From JBAXQQ01 sp037131695 (GTDB taxonomy: Bacteria > Armatimonadota > Hebobacteria > CAIYQO01), in NCBI GenBank assembly GCA_964638715.1, contig CAZWZF010000012.1, forward strand, positions 1 through 64,000: a DNA stretch of 64,000 nt. The letters are read 5' to 3'. Position numbers and translations under genes: made by a program. Below, in pieces: positions 16,653 through 25,633 of the stretch. The notes below the pieces were generated by a model that ran no database searches, was not told the DNA's origin, and was given only the letters and a program-made list of their open reading frames with translations. Each line of letters opens with the position of its first letter. Position 1 is the first letter of the stretch.

Positions 16653-16681
16653 TTGACACACTATTCTTCACTTCGTATAAT
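16653..16681 (+). promoter_or_regulatory. Consensus promoter giving a near-leaderless LacI transcript
   Basis: TTGACA (16653-16658), 17-base spacer, TATAAT (16676-16681). The expected start of transcription, about seven bases on, is at or next to the ATG at 16690. There is no room for a ribosome-binding site. Confidence 0.8.
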
Positions 16682-16689
16682 CCATATGT

Positions 16690-17808
16690 ATGACCGCCAG
16701 CATTAAAGATATTGCCAAACATTGTTCTGTTTCAACCTCTACCGTATCATTAGCGTTACGGCATGATTCGCGTGTTTCAGTGGAGTTGACTACACGTATT
16801 AATGACGTTGCAATTCAATTGGGATACAAGCGCAGTGATGCTGCACGCCGATTGGTAATGAAACGTTACTCAGAACAGGTTACCAGTAGACTGGTGGTAT
16901 TGGGACTACCCAAGGCATTTTACAAAACCCATTTTTTCTCTGAGATGTTTTTAGGATTACTGGAAGTATTGGAAGATCACGGTTATGGCGTGGTAACAAT
17001 GACCAGGCTTGCAAGTGATCTTAAAAATTGGGAAACATCAGGATCACGTATAATACTATCACAGCATGATATTGACGGAATAGTTCTATTTTCACCTGCT
17101 ACTGACCCCAAAATGGCTAATCGTTTACAGGATGACCCGGAATTTGGTAAACATCCGGTTATTGGTTTGGCAGGATGTGGTATTGAAGGTTTTCCGTCAG
17201 TTTTTGCTGATTATCAACAGGGAGCCTATAAAGCTGCAAGTCATTTGCTTGAATTAGGTCATCGCCATATTCTTTATTTTTATTATGAAAAGACTGAGAT
17301 ACAATCACAAAAGCGTCTCGCTGGTATGTGTCAGGCGTTTGCTGAATACGGTATTGATGCAGAAACCTGTTTATACGGATTGCAATTCATTCATGAATGG
17401 CTTATTCCTTATCCTTTTGACAATATAAACGTTGAGCAAGACTTAACACAAAGTCCTGAAGAACGCTCTGCTCAGGAAAATTTTCTTCAATATTTACGCG
17501 AACATCCTGACATTACAGCCATTTGCGCCTTAAATGATGCTGGCGCATTACATATATGGCATACTTTGCAAAATGCAGGATATAAAATACCAGAAGATTA
17601 TAGCATTATCGGCTTTGATGATACTGACCCATATTTAGACACCAATGGGAAAAATCTTCTTACTTCAGTACGACTTCCATTAGTAGAAATTGGCAAGCAT
17701 GCCGCCCAGTTAGTTATTGATTTTGCCCATGAAAACAGTAATAATAACCAGCACTTCGCATTGCCAACGGAATTAATAATAAGACATTCAACCGGTCCGG
17801 TAAGATAA
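16690..17808 (+). CDS. LacI-family transcriptional regulator
   Basis: 372 residues. The N-terminal helix-turn-helix reads SIKDIAKHCSVSTSTVSLAL followed by a hinge region; the rest is a periplasmic-binding-protein-like effector domain (GAYKAASHLLELGHRHIL, ICALNDAGALH, SIIGFDDTDP, ending IIRHSTGP), typical of sugar-responsive repressors. It lies divergently next to the esterase relic and the pilins, whose promoters share the CGATACGTATCG-type operator, making it the best candidate for their repressor. A consensus promoter places transcription start at the ATG, so translation is probably leaderless. A 12-bp hairpin terminator follows. Confidence 0.92.
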   Translation: MTASIKDIAKHCSVSTSTVSLALRHDSRVSVELTTRINDVAIQLGYKRSDAARRLVMKRYSEQVTSRLVVLGLPKAFYKTHFFSEMFLGLLEVLEDHGYGVVTMTRLASDLKNWETSGSRIILSQHDIDGIVLFSPATDPKMANRLQDDPEFGKHPVIGLAGCGIEGFPSVFADYQQGAYKAASHLLELGHRHILYFYYEKTEIQSQKRLAGMCQAFAEYGIDAETCLYGLQFIHEWLIPYPFDNINVEQDLTQSPEERSAQENFLQYLREHPDITAICALNDAGALHIWHTLQNAGYKIPEDYSIIGFDDTDPYLDTNGKNLLTSVRLPLVEIGKHAAQLVIDFAHENSNNNQHFALPTELIIRHSTGPVR

Positions 17809-17812
17809 AAAA

Positions 17813-17844
17813 TTTGGCAGCTATGCTTTCATATAGCTGCCAAA
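17813..17844. terminator. Bidirectional intrinsic terminator
   Basis: TTTGGCAGCTAT (17813-17824) pairs perfectly with ATAGCTGCCAAA (17833-17844). An A-run precedes and follows it, so a T-run follows on the minus strand. It lies between the LacI gene and the convergent hydrolase-like gene. Confidence 0.85.
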
Positions 17845-17881
17845 AAGACTGATTGAATTTATTAATTGTTAAACTTTCGTA

Positions 17882-20800
17882 TTATTTCAACGCAACCAAG
17901 GTTCCATCAGACTGTGCGGCTACCAGGATATCTCCCGCAAATCCAATTTTTACAGCATCCATTGCCAATTGATTTTGAGTCTTGATTTTGTTATCTGCTC
18001 CAAAGGTTTGTATTGTTCCACCCCAGTATGAAACAGCGGTGATGCCATTGGCAGCAACAACCTGTTTCACCGAACGGCCTTTAAGCAATTGCGTTTTTAG
18101 TGCGTCTGGTATTACCGGGTTTACTATTTGTGTTGCCGGCAATATATCTATTTTCTTCGATAACAGCTTTCCTTTCAAATCAACATTTGAAAAAGTGCCA
18201 TCATTTGTCGCGACAGTAATGGTTCCTTTATCGATACTCATGGTTATCGGACGGTCTGGCAAAATAATCTGCCATAACGCGGCTAACTGCGGCAACTGGG
18301 TATTTTTAACTGCGGCGGCTACTGTTGATACTGGCGGCAGCGCGTAAGGAAGTATCGGGTCCATACCGGAAGCCGCTTCATACATGGTGCCTACTGCTTC
18401 ACTCATGCCGGCAGCATCATTTGCTATCAGGGTAACTGATTCCTGACCTATTCCAATCGCTTCATATTGCCATGAAATATATCCACGGTTTCTGCCCGGC
18501 AAAGCAGCGCTTACCGGATATGGCAGGAATGACCATTCGGATACTTTAGCAATCAGCGGATTATCTGTCGGGTTGCCCACCAGAATGACCGGTCCGATAA
18601 TAGCAAAACCAGCTTTAAATGGTGTATTCTTGGTTCCGGCGGCAGCGCGGCCAAACTCAAGCCCAACCCAGGTTTTAGCTTCATCAACGGTAATTTCACG
18701 CGGTTTATTTACATCTGCCGCGTTAACGGTAGTGCAAGTTACACCCCATGGTTTCAGAATTTCAGTTAAGCGCAAGGCGGCGGTATTGTCATATTCGCTG
18801 CTGCCTTTTACAATTGTAACATTCTGGTTTGCGCGAACAAACTTGAAGATGCTTTCCCGGTCAGTGCCAAAATAAATCGCCCGCTGGGTAGCGCTGAGCA
18901 AAGTGTTGCATTGCCCAGGCGGCGAGTAGGTGAAATCAACCTTACCGACGGTATTAGCCAGCAGTTCTTTCACTTCAATAGTCCACTTGCCTGCCGGGTC
19001 ATTCACTGCAAGTGGCAAGTCAATATTTAAAACGCCATTTTTTGATGCGCGGTACAGGTCATAGCGGGTTGCCCCCAACGCATCAATCAAGCGCACCTGG
19101 AATGGTGCGACACCGGTAAGTGTGACATTCTTTGCGTCAACGATTCGTGCAGTAAATGAAATATGAACCAGGTCATTCGACACGGTGTATTCTTTAGATA
19201 ATTCCGGTTTCATAACTTCAACACCGGCAATCGGACGGGCAGTACGGGCAAAAACACGCATCTGTCCAGGACCGTAAGTGAATAATGCGGTAGTAGAAAC
19301 GCTCTTTTTCGCTGGCTTCGCAAATTCCGGCACCAGACCGCCATGAATTGCATCATATACCGGTCGACCATCAACCGTCATAGTTATATTGGCGGTGGCT
19401 GATTTGATGGCGAGATAGTCATCTGCCTTTGCAAAATTAAAAGTGGCATTAGTGCTGAACAGGTATTCGAAATCGCCGGATGTGTGGCGGTTGGCAAATA
19501 CGCTGTAATTATCAACATCAAGATCAGCTTTCACACCAATTTTATCAATAATTACTTTCAATGCTTTCGCAACCGGCTCAGCTTCTTTCATGAAATCGCC
19601 GGCATTGCGGGCATACATAGATTCTTTCTGCTTTTTATCTCCCCATAATTTAAGGGCCAGGTCGTATTGTTTATGAGTTGCTGGAACCCCTAATTTAACA
19701 GCACCAGGAATCTTCACCTGGCAATCATCAGCAACTATTACTGTACCGCCGGCAGCGATATAACCCTGTAATGCGGTAATAACGGCTGGTTCGAGGAAAT
19801 TAATTCCTGCTAATACAACAGCCTTATGATTTGCCGCCAGTGTGCCGTCAAGAACATCTTCCTCAACTATCGGGAAGAATGAAGTATGAAGCATTTTACC
19901 GGCGATTGATATCTGCAGAAGGGTTGCGCGAGTGTGAGTGCCACCTTCGTAGTTATCCTGCATGCCGGATTTTATCTGTGCATCCAGGCACTGGTCGAGT
20001 GAATACAGCATGGCAACCTGACCGCGAGTGACCGGCATATTGGTAAAGATAGTACCGAGTCTCGACATCGTCTTGTTTGCTTCCACTACTCCCTGGGATT
20101 CCTGTTTGCCTTGTGGTTCATGTGCTTTAAACCATGGCGGTGTCGCCATTCCCTGCAGGCCAACCATAAATGACAGGTTTTGTTCCAGGCGGAAATTGTC
20201 GGTACTGATGTTATACCAGGTAGGCAGATACCAAACCGGTTTGTTCAAGTCGCGCATGCGGCCAAACTCAAGATGATATGCCGGATACAGGTAGCTGCTA
20301 ACGCCATCGTCGTACCCGCCATGTCCGCTGATAACCGGCAGGCTGCGTACTACGTTAAAATAATAGCCATCAGTATATGCGGTCCAGCCGTATTGGCTTT
20401 GTGTTGCGGAAATATAATTAGGATTTACCTTTTCAACGCCGGCGCGGGCTTCTTTCCACGCTGAATCCATGAATGATTCTTTCCAGCGTCCCCACTGCAG
20501 CCACTTGGCAACGGCAGCCGGGTCATCTATTTTTATCGATTTATAATCCGGGGCATCAATACCAAATGCGCTTTTGAAGGCGCGCAACTGCGGGGTTACT
20601 CCGTGCGGAGTACCATTTTCCCAGGTTAATCCCGGTTCATCATAAAAATGCACGCCGAGGCAATTGGGTTGAGTGCGGTTGGCAAATGCCTGTTGAACAA
20701 CGCGTGCTGTACCGCCACGGGTTACGTAAGGGTCAGACCAGTCGCATTCTGAACGCAGGTCCATCTGGTGTGCTCCGCTCATGGTGCAAACCTGCATAAA

Positions 20801-21346
20801 ATCAGCACCACCGCGAAGGGTAGTTTCCGCGTTGGCGGCAGGATTTCTTCCCGGACGGTATTCGCCATATATCAGGTTGAAACCCATCCCGTCGGCACCT
20901 TCGCCAACATGCGAATCGCCATTCCCCTGGCTTCCCCAGTTGATAATCTTGAATGTTGATTGACGCAGGTGGGAGAAAAGCTCAATTGACTTTGTTGCTG
21001 TAACGCCATTTACGGTAACAGCAACGGTATATTTCCCCGGACGCAACAGCCAGCCATTAAGATGCAGGTACTCGGTAGAGCGCGCGTCTGTTCCGGTTAC
21101 CGGCACAGCAGCAGCATCAAAAACGAAAAGCAGAGAACTGCCATCATCGCCATTAACAATAATGGACAATGGTCCAGCCGCAAGCTCTTTGGCATCAGAC
21201 CGGGTAACCGACATGTCAATCAGTTCATTAGTCTGATAAGCAGTACGGCCTAAAGGCAGTTGCAAATCGACAGTTACAGCATAAAGGGGACAAATTGCTG
21301 TCAACGCTATTGTCACCAACAACAGCAGCATGAGATTAAGATTCAT
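17882..21346 (-). CDS. Secreted glycoside-hydrolase-like protein (clan GH-A type)
   Basis: 1154 residues from ATG 21346, with AAGGAG upstream. The signal peptide (LMLLLLVTIALTAICPLYA) predicts export. After an Ig-like domain (about 25-125), a barrel-like region (about 130-420) contains GVHFYDEPG, with Glu237 a plausible acid/base by analogy with beta-galactosidase-type barrels. A glutaminase-like Rossmann domain follows (about 440-545: VAMLYSLDQ, VVLAGINFLEP, GGTVIVADD). Beta-rich domains and a short repeat region complete it. Layout is like the central part of the 5606-11500 protein, without its propellers. Substrate unknown. A strong promoter lies at 21418-21446 and a hairpin in the leader. 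Confidence 0.75.
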   Translation of the reverse strand: MNLNLMLLLLVTIALTAICPLYAVTVDLQLPLGRTAYQTNELIDMSVTRSDAKELAAGPLSIIVNGDDGSSLLFVFDAAAVPVTGTDARSTEYLHLNGWLLRPGKYTVAVTVNGVTATKSIELFSHLRQSTFKIINWGSQGNGDSHVGEGADGMGFNLIYGEYRPGRNPAANAETTLRGGADFMQVCTMSGAHQMDLRSECDWSDPYVTRGGTARVVQQAFANRTQPNCLGVHFYDEPGLTWENGTPHGVTPQLRAFKSAFGIDAPDYKSIKIDDPAAVAKWLQWGRWKESFMDSAWKEARAGVEKVNPNYISATQSQYGWTAYTDGYYFNVVRSLPVISGHGGYDDGVSSYLYPAYHLEFGRMRDLNKPVWYLPTWYNISTDNFRLEQNLSFMVGLQGMATPPWFKAHEPQGKQESQGVVEANKTMSRLGTIFTNMPVTRGQVAMLYSLDQCLDAQIKSGMQDNYEGGTHTRATLLQISIAGKMLHTSFFPIVEEDVLDGTLAANHKAVVLAGINFLEPAVITALQGYIAAGGTVIVADDCQVKIPGAVKLGVPATHKQYDLALKLWGDKKQKESMYARNAGDFMKEAEPVAKALKVIIDKIGVKADLDVDNYSVFANRHTSGDFEYLFSTNATFNFAKADDYLAIKSATANITMTVDGRPVYDAIHGGLVPEFAKPAKKSVSTTALFTYGPGQMRVFARTARPIAGVEVMKPELSKEYTVSNDLVHISFTARIVDAKNVTLTGVAPFQVRLIDALGATRYDLYRASKNGVLNIDLPLAVNDPAGKWTIEVKELLANTVGKVDFTYSPPGQCNTLLSATQRAIYFGTDRESIFKFVRANQNVTIVKGSSEYDNTAALRLTEILKPWGVTCTTVNAADVNKPREITVDEAKTWVGLEFGRAAAGTKNTPFKAGFAIIGPVILVGNPTDNPLIAKVSEWSFLPYPVSAALPGRNRGYISWQYEAIGIGQESVTLIANDAAGMSEAVGTMYEAASGMDPILPYALPPVSTVAAAVKNTQLPQLAALWQIILPDRPITMSIDKGTITVATNDGTFSNVDLKGKLLSKKIDILPATQIVNPVIPDALKTQLLKGRSVKQVVAANGITAVSYWGGTIQTFGADNKIKTQNQLAMDAVKIGFAGDILVAAQSDGTLVALK

Positions 21347-21369
21347 GAATGACTCCTTAAACTATTACA

Positions 21370-21390
21370 AAAGTGACTAAAAATCACTTT
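21370..21390 (-). promoter_or_regulatory. Leader hairpin or operator of the hydrolase-like gene
   Basis: AAAGTGA and TCACTTT (7-base arms, 7-base spacer) lie in the expected 5' leader, between promoter and ribosome site. It could be an operator downstream of the start or an RNA hairpin. Confidence 0.4.
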
Positions 21391-21417
21391 ATGTTTAAAT
21401 AATATCAATTTTTATAC

Positions 21418-21446
21418 ATATTATTACCTTCATGATGGAGTGTCAA
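21418..21446 (-). promoter_or_regulatory. Promoter of the hydrolase-like gene
   Basis: Minus strand TTGACA (21446-21441), 17-base spacer, TAATAT (21423-21418), about 70 bases before ATG 21346. Confidence 0.7.
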
Positions 21447-21497
21447 TGCAAATTTATAAATTTTATCAAATTATTGAAACAATTGTTTATCACAATG

Positions 21498-21536
21498 AAT
21501 AAAAGCCTTGCCGGGATTGCCGGCAAGGCTTTTATT
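21498..21536. terminator. Strong intrinsic terminator of the pilin gene
   Basis: Arms 21498-21514 and 21520-21536 form a perfect 17-bp stem (core AAAAGCCTTGCCGG) with a 5-base loop, 19 bases after the stop of the pilin at 21556-22788. T-rich on both outer sides, so it could act in both directions. Confidence 0.92.
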
Positions 21537-21555
21537 ATTTTGATTTTAACTTTGA

Positions 21556-22788
21556 CTATTTGTAGCCAAACATCATATTATCGATATAGGTAGCACCACC
21601 ATAACCTTGATTAGTATAGAAAGTAATAGCATTAGGATTTTTCCAGGTGTTGCCTGTAACGTTTATTGTTACAGGTGGGTAACCGCCAAACGTGCATTCA
21701 ATTTTACCATTGTAAGCTACAATCTTAACACGAGTCCAATTATTCATCACCGGATAAAGAGCTGTAGGGGCAGCAGCCTGAGTAGATGATACAATATTTG
21801 TCATCGTTCCAGGTAAACCTAACCCCTGATAATTCCATGTGCTATCATTTTGGCCGAAAGCTATCCGATTATATGAATCACCCCAATTCCATTGCTGTGA
21901 ATCAAGGCGGCATATCATACTGGAATTCGTCAAAGTATTCCCAGCTCCTGCAAGTGTTGCTACTGGAGTGTGAACGCCAGCAGTCAGTGTTTGTTGTTGG
22001 ATTAACATAGTTTGCCACACACGCAATGAACCGTCTGTAGTATTTACTTTGTAATCAAATACAAGTTTCCACCAGTATTGAACTCCATCAGTTGCCGGAA
22101 CAATTCCGCCGTTTTTATCATCTATAAAACGAGTAAGGCCAAAGGTATTATTTCCGCAATTATACTGGCGAATACATGGCGCAGGTTTTCCGTCAGTGGC
22201 ATAATAATCAGTAGTTCCTCCATTATCCTGACGCCAGGGGTTTGCATTCAACGCTGAACCAGACGCAACAGTCGGCATTAAACTGAATATTGCAGGATTC
22301 AACTCCACACTACTCGCAGGCATAACAGCAACATGTCCGTCGATAAAACTGAGAATTACCATGCTGGAATGACGGGCATCAACTTCACTGCTAATCATCA
22401 TCAAATTGTTAGTATTACTACAATCAGCTGTAGCAACAATGATTGTCGGGTCAGAAAATGTACCAATAGCAGCGACATCAAGATTAGCATTGTAAGCATA
22501 ACCGTTCGGAGTTGATTTTCCTTTTGTTGGGCATACCAATACACCCGGATCAACTTTGATATCATTCCAAACAGTAGCAGTTCCCGGGAAAACTTCCTCA
22601 TGGTCCTGAGCATACATTTGCAAAGACGCCATAATCTGCCGTTGATTGCTCGTACAGGTAGTTTGCCGCGCTTTTTCTCTTGCACGTGCAAACACAGGGA
22701 ACAGTATCGCCGCCAAAATGGCAATAATGGCAATTACAACGAGTAACTCGATTAGTGTAAAGCCACGACGATTGATTGGTCTTAACAT
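21556..22788 (-). CDS. Type IV pilin-like protein with jelly-roll lectin-like passenger
   Basis: 410 residues. Signal NRRGFTLIELLVV and the constant half with Cys pair and H-X9-DG (HSSMVILSFIDG) are intact. The passenger (about 165-410) looks like a concanavalin/LamG jelly roll: WWKLVFDYKV, NWTRVKIVAYNGKIECTF, ATYIDNMMFGYK. Such folds often bind polysaccharide. It begins 79 bases after the stop of the pilin at 22868-24070, with GGGGAGG upstream, and ends at a strong terminator, so it is probably the second gene of a two-pilin transcript. Confidence 0.85.
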   Translation of the reverse strand: MLRPINRRGFTLIELLVVIAIIAILAAILFPVFARAREKARQTTCTSNQRQIMASLQMYAQDHEEVFPGTATVWNDIKVDPGVLVCPTKGKSTPNGYAYNANLDVAAIGTFSDPTIIVATADCSNTNNLMMISSEVDARHSSMVILSFIDGHVAVMPASSVELNPAIFSLMPTVASGSALNANPWRQDNGGTTDYYATDGKPAPCIRQYNCGNNTFGLTRFIDDKNGGIVPATDGVQYWWKLVFDYKVNTTDGSLRVWQTMLIQQQTLTAGVHTPVATLAGAGNTLTNSSMICRLDSQQWNWGDSYNRIAFGQNDSTWNYQGLGLPGTMTNIVSSTQAAAPTALYPVMNNWTRVKIVAYNGKIECTFGGYPPVTINVTGNTWKNPNAITFYTNQGYGGATYIDNMMFGYK

Positions 22789-22867
22789 TTTATTACCTCC
22801 CCTAAAATATAATCAAAGTTTGAATTACTGATTAGATGCAAGTAATCCAAACCCAGATTATGAAATA

Positions 22868-24070
22868 CTATTTTATTGCATATTTTGCTTTCAAATAATC
22901 ATTCACTAACTTGATATCGCCATCACCAAGTGCTTTTGAATATAGAACCACTTCAGCAACATATCCATTCAGACGACCAGCATTGTTTCCATAACCAGCG
23001 ATATTCCAGATACCGGGAGTATATGTATTCGGCCAATCACCGGTTTTTACACCCTGGCCAACACCATTAATAAAGCCTTGATAAGCAGTTGGACTTGATA
23101 CAGCGGCAATCACACAAGGTGCATCAAAAGGCACGGCATTTTGAGCTGGATATGTTTCAATACGTGCAGTACCGCGCATAAACCCCCAGTAATTGTTGCC
23201 ATCGCTATTGCGGGTATAAGAATCACCATAGGCATTCAAATCATGGATTAATTCATAGCGGGTATCATTGGTTGGACGAAATACGACAAACATAGTCCCT
23301 GCCTTTGCAGTCCAATATGGTCCCATACTTGGTGTTGTCAGCGCATCGTCTACACCGTCAAATAAGATGGCAGGCTGACCATTCAAATCGGCAACAGAAG
23401 GTGTATAAACTGGCTGGCTGGCAGCGGTTGCCTGAGTAGCACTTAATGCATTAAGAGAAAGGTCACCCCATGCAGAAACTTTATTGCTGCCATCTTTGGT
23501 AACGCTATTACCAGCGCGTACCCATATTGCCATACCAGTTTGGACAGGAGGAGCATCACCAGGAAAAGGAGCTGCATTAGTTGATGTAACATGCCCGTCA
23601 GCATAACTAACAATTAAACTGTTAGAATGCCGTTTGGCATCTAAGTCATCACGGGTATAGCCGATATTCTTGTCAGCTGAGTTAGCACTTGATTTATTAA
23701 GACCATCAGCAGTAATTCCAACATTTGTCGGATCAGAAAATGAACCTATCGATTGACTTGCCGCACCTGAAAAATAAACGTATCCATTTGGATAACTTTT
23801 GCCTAATGATGGACAAACAATAACACCAGAATCAACTTTGATATCGTTCCAGATAGTAGCGGTTCCCGGCAATGTTTCTTCATGGTCTTGTGCAAACATT
23901 TGAACTGAAGCGACTATCTGCCGTTGGTTGCTGGTACAGGTTGTTTGCCGCGCCTTCTCACGCGCACGGGCAAACACGGGAAACAATATCGCAGCCAAAA
24001 TGGCGATAATGGCAATTACGACGAGTAACTCGATTAGTGTAAAGCCACGACGACTGGTTAAATTGGGCAT
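22868..24070 (-). CDS. Type IV pilin-like protein with LamG-type passenger
   Basis: 400 residues. Signal SRRGFTLIELLVV, constant half, H-X9-DG (HSNSLIVSYADG). From about residue 180 the passenger is a recognisable LamG/concanavalin-like domain: GMAIWVRAG, WGDLSLN, PAILFDGVDDAL, TMFVVFRP, GYVAEVVLYSKAL. It differs from the neighbour's jelly roll in motif content. It is divergent from the pilin at 24277, and the shared 206-base gap carries both promoters. Minus-strand TTGACA, 17 bases, TAATTT near 24174-24146 is a plausible promoter. Confidence 0.87.
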   Translation of the reverse strand: MPNLTSRRGFTLIELLVVIAIIAILAAILFPVFARAREKARQTTCTSNQRQIVASVQMFAQDHEETLPGTATIWNDIKVDSGVIVCPSLGKSYPNGYVYFSGAASQSIGSFSDPTNVGITADGLNKSSANSADKNIGYTRDDLDAKRHSNSLIVSYADGHVTSTNAAPFPGDAPPVQTGMAIWVRAGNSVTKDGSNKVSAWGDLSLNALSATQATAASQPVYTPSVADLNGQPAILFDGVDDALTTPSMGPYWTAKAGTMFVVFRPTNDTRYELIHDLNAYGDSYTRNSDGNNYWGFMRGTARIETYPAQNAVPFDAPCVIAAVSSPTAYQGFINGVGQGVKTGDWPNTYTPGIWNIAGYGNNAGRLNGYVAEVVLYSKALGDGDIKLVNDYLKAKYAIK

Positions 24071-24115
24071 TTTTTACCTCATTTTTTTATCAATGTAAAC
24101 TTTATTTACAAAAAT

Positions 24116-24129
24116 TTACCATTAATCAG
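24116..24129. promoter_or_regulatory. Shared upstream motif TTACCATTAATCAG
   Basis: The same 14 bases, in the same orientation, occur at 11556-11569 about 56 bases before the giant propeller gene; here they lie 46 bases before the LamG pilin. Inverted GTAAA/TTTAC half-sites are close by (24094-24110). A common regulator is possible; chance is not excluded. Confidence 0.35.
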
Positions 24130-24197
24130 ATTTCGTAAATTATTAATTTTATATTAAGGTGTCAATAGGGAGTTATGTCCCATCTTTAAAATTAATG

Positions 24198-24238
24198 TTG
24201 ACTTCCCATCACCCCTATTTACACTTTACCGGTAAAGT
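24198..24238 (+). promoter_or_regulatory. Promoter with LacI-type operator ACTTTACCGGTAAAGT
   Basis: TTGACT (24198-24203), 16 bases, TACACT (24220-24225). The perfect 16-base palindrome ACTTTACCGGTAAAGT (24223-24238), with the central CG typical of LacI-family operators, overlaps the -10. The LacI gene at 25634, downstream of the pilin it controls, is the likely partner. Confidence 0.7.
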
Positions 24239-24276
24239 AGTAATATTACAACATCAATTTTAGGAGGCATGTAATT

Positions 24277-25449
24277 ATGCTTACGAAAAACCACAGAAAT
24301 GGCTTTACCTTGATCGAATTATTGGTCGTGATAGCCATTATCGCCATTTTGGCTGCGATACTGTTTCCTGTTTTTGCCCGGGCAAGAGAGAAAGCGCGAC
24401 AGACTACCTGCACCAGCAACCAGCGACAGATTGCCGCTTCTATCTCGATGTATGTCCAGGATCATGAAGAAATGTTGCCGAATTCATCGTCAGTATGGTC
24501 AGATATAAAAGTTGACCCGGGTGTTTTAGTCTGTCCATCTAAAGGAAAAGGGACAGCTAACGGATATGTTTATAATGGTAAAGCTGCTGGACAATCAATA
24601 GGAAGCATCGCCGACCCGTCATTCGTCAGTATTACTTCTGATGGTATCCATGCTGCTACTTCTTCTCCGATAACTTATGACAACATCGCCATGTATCAGA
24701 CAGATATCGATCGTCGTCACACTGGAAGTGCAATTGTTAGTTTTATAGATGGTCACGTGAGTCCAGTAAAAGGACCTATTGTCCTTGGAACAATATCAAA
24801 CATAAATACTGCTTTCTTTGTTGGTGACCCCAATAGCTTAACCGCAGCAGATGACACCCCGTATATTAATCGTCTTAATTCCATTGGCGCAAAAGTAACC
24901 TTAATTGATGATGGTTCAACCACTATTACGACAGCTGATTTGCTAAAGTACCAGTTAATCGTTGTCTCAGTAAGTACAACGTCCAATCAAGTTGCATTGG
25001 CACTGTTAAAAAACCTGCCTGTACCCGCTATTGTAATGGATACTGCCGTGGAGTATAATGCTTCTTCAGGAAGCATGTATCTGTTGTCAGCAACCAATAC
25101 ATCTGTCACTTCCTCTACTGTAGATATTGTTAATCCTAACTCAGCGTTATCGCTATATGTAGGTGGAGTTGTTGGGTCGCCAGTTACAGTTGCCAATGCT
25201 GCCTGGGGAATACCAAAACCTAACGCAAACACTCAATTACCAGCAGCGGCTGATCGTGTAGCAACTATCACCAATGCAGGCACTACATACTGTCCATTAT
25301 TTACTTATGAACCGGGACAAGTCATGCAGGATGCTATAATTGCACCCGCACGACGAGTTGGGTTCAACCTTAATGATGGTACAAAAATGGGTGGGGCAGG
25401 ATGGGGCTTCTTTGACGCAAGCTGTAAATGGGCGGCAGGAATATACTAA
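24277..25449 (+). CDS. Type IV pilin-like protein with Rossmann-like passenger
   Basis: 390 residues; AGGAGG lies nine bases before the ATG. Signal HRNGFTLIELLVV, constant half with H-X9-DG (HTGSAIVSFIDG). The passenger (about 170-390) is not lectin-like: alternating strands and helices (AFFVGDP, INRLNSIGAKVTLIDDG, YQLIVVSVSTTSN, VPAIVMDTAVEY) suggest a glutaminase- or flavodoxin-like fold. No catalytic Cys or nucleotide motif could be assigned. The only pilin in this stretch on the plus strand; followed by a hairpin and a LacI gene. Confidence 0.85.
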   Translation: MLTKNHRNGFTLIELLVVIAIIAILAAILFPVFARAREKARQTTCTSNQRQIAASISMYVQDHEEMLPNSSSVWSDIKVDPGVLVCPSKGKGTANGYVYNGKAAGQSIGSIADPSFVSITSDGIHAATSSPITYDNIAMYQTDIDRRHTGSAIVSFIDGHVSPVKGPIVLGTISNINTAFFVGDPNSLTAADDTPYINRLNSIGAKVTLIDDGSTTITTADLLKYQLIVVSVSTTSNQVALALLKNLPVPAIVMDTAVEYNASSGSMYLLSATNTSVTSSTVDIVNPNSALSLYVGGVVGSPVTVANAAWGIPKPNANTQLPAAADRVATITNAGTTYCPLFTYEPGQVMQDAIIAPARRVGFNLNDGTKMGGAGWGFFDASCKWAAGIY

Positions 25450-25491
25450 ACTGAAACAACAAGAATTTGTGTTTATACATTGACCAATTTA

Positions 25492-25553
25492 GGCCACTTT
25501 AACTGTCTGAGTGAATGACATCATCTGGCAATCACTCAGCAATTAAAGTGGCC
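25492..25553 (+). terminator. Hairpin after the Rossmann-type pilin
   Basis: GGCCACTTTAA (25492-25502) and TTAAAGTGGCC (25543-25553) are perfect arms, with an inner CTGAGTGA/TCACTCAG stem. T-run is weak. It separates the pilin from the LacI gene and may terminate or attenuate transcription. Confidence 0.65.
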
Positions 25554-25633
25554 ATTATTACAGGCAATATATAATGAATATAAAATAAGAATTTTAATAA
25601 TATACACTACATCTGAATGGCAGATAAATATTT

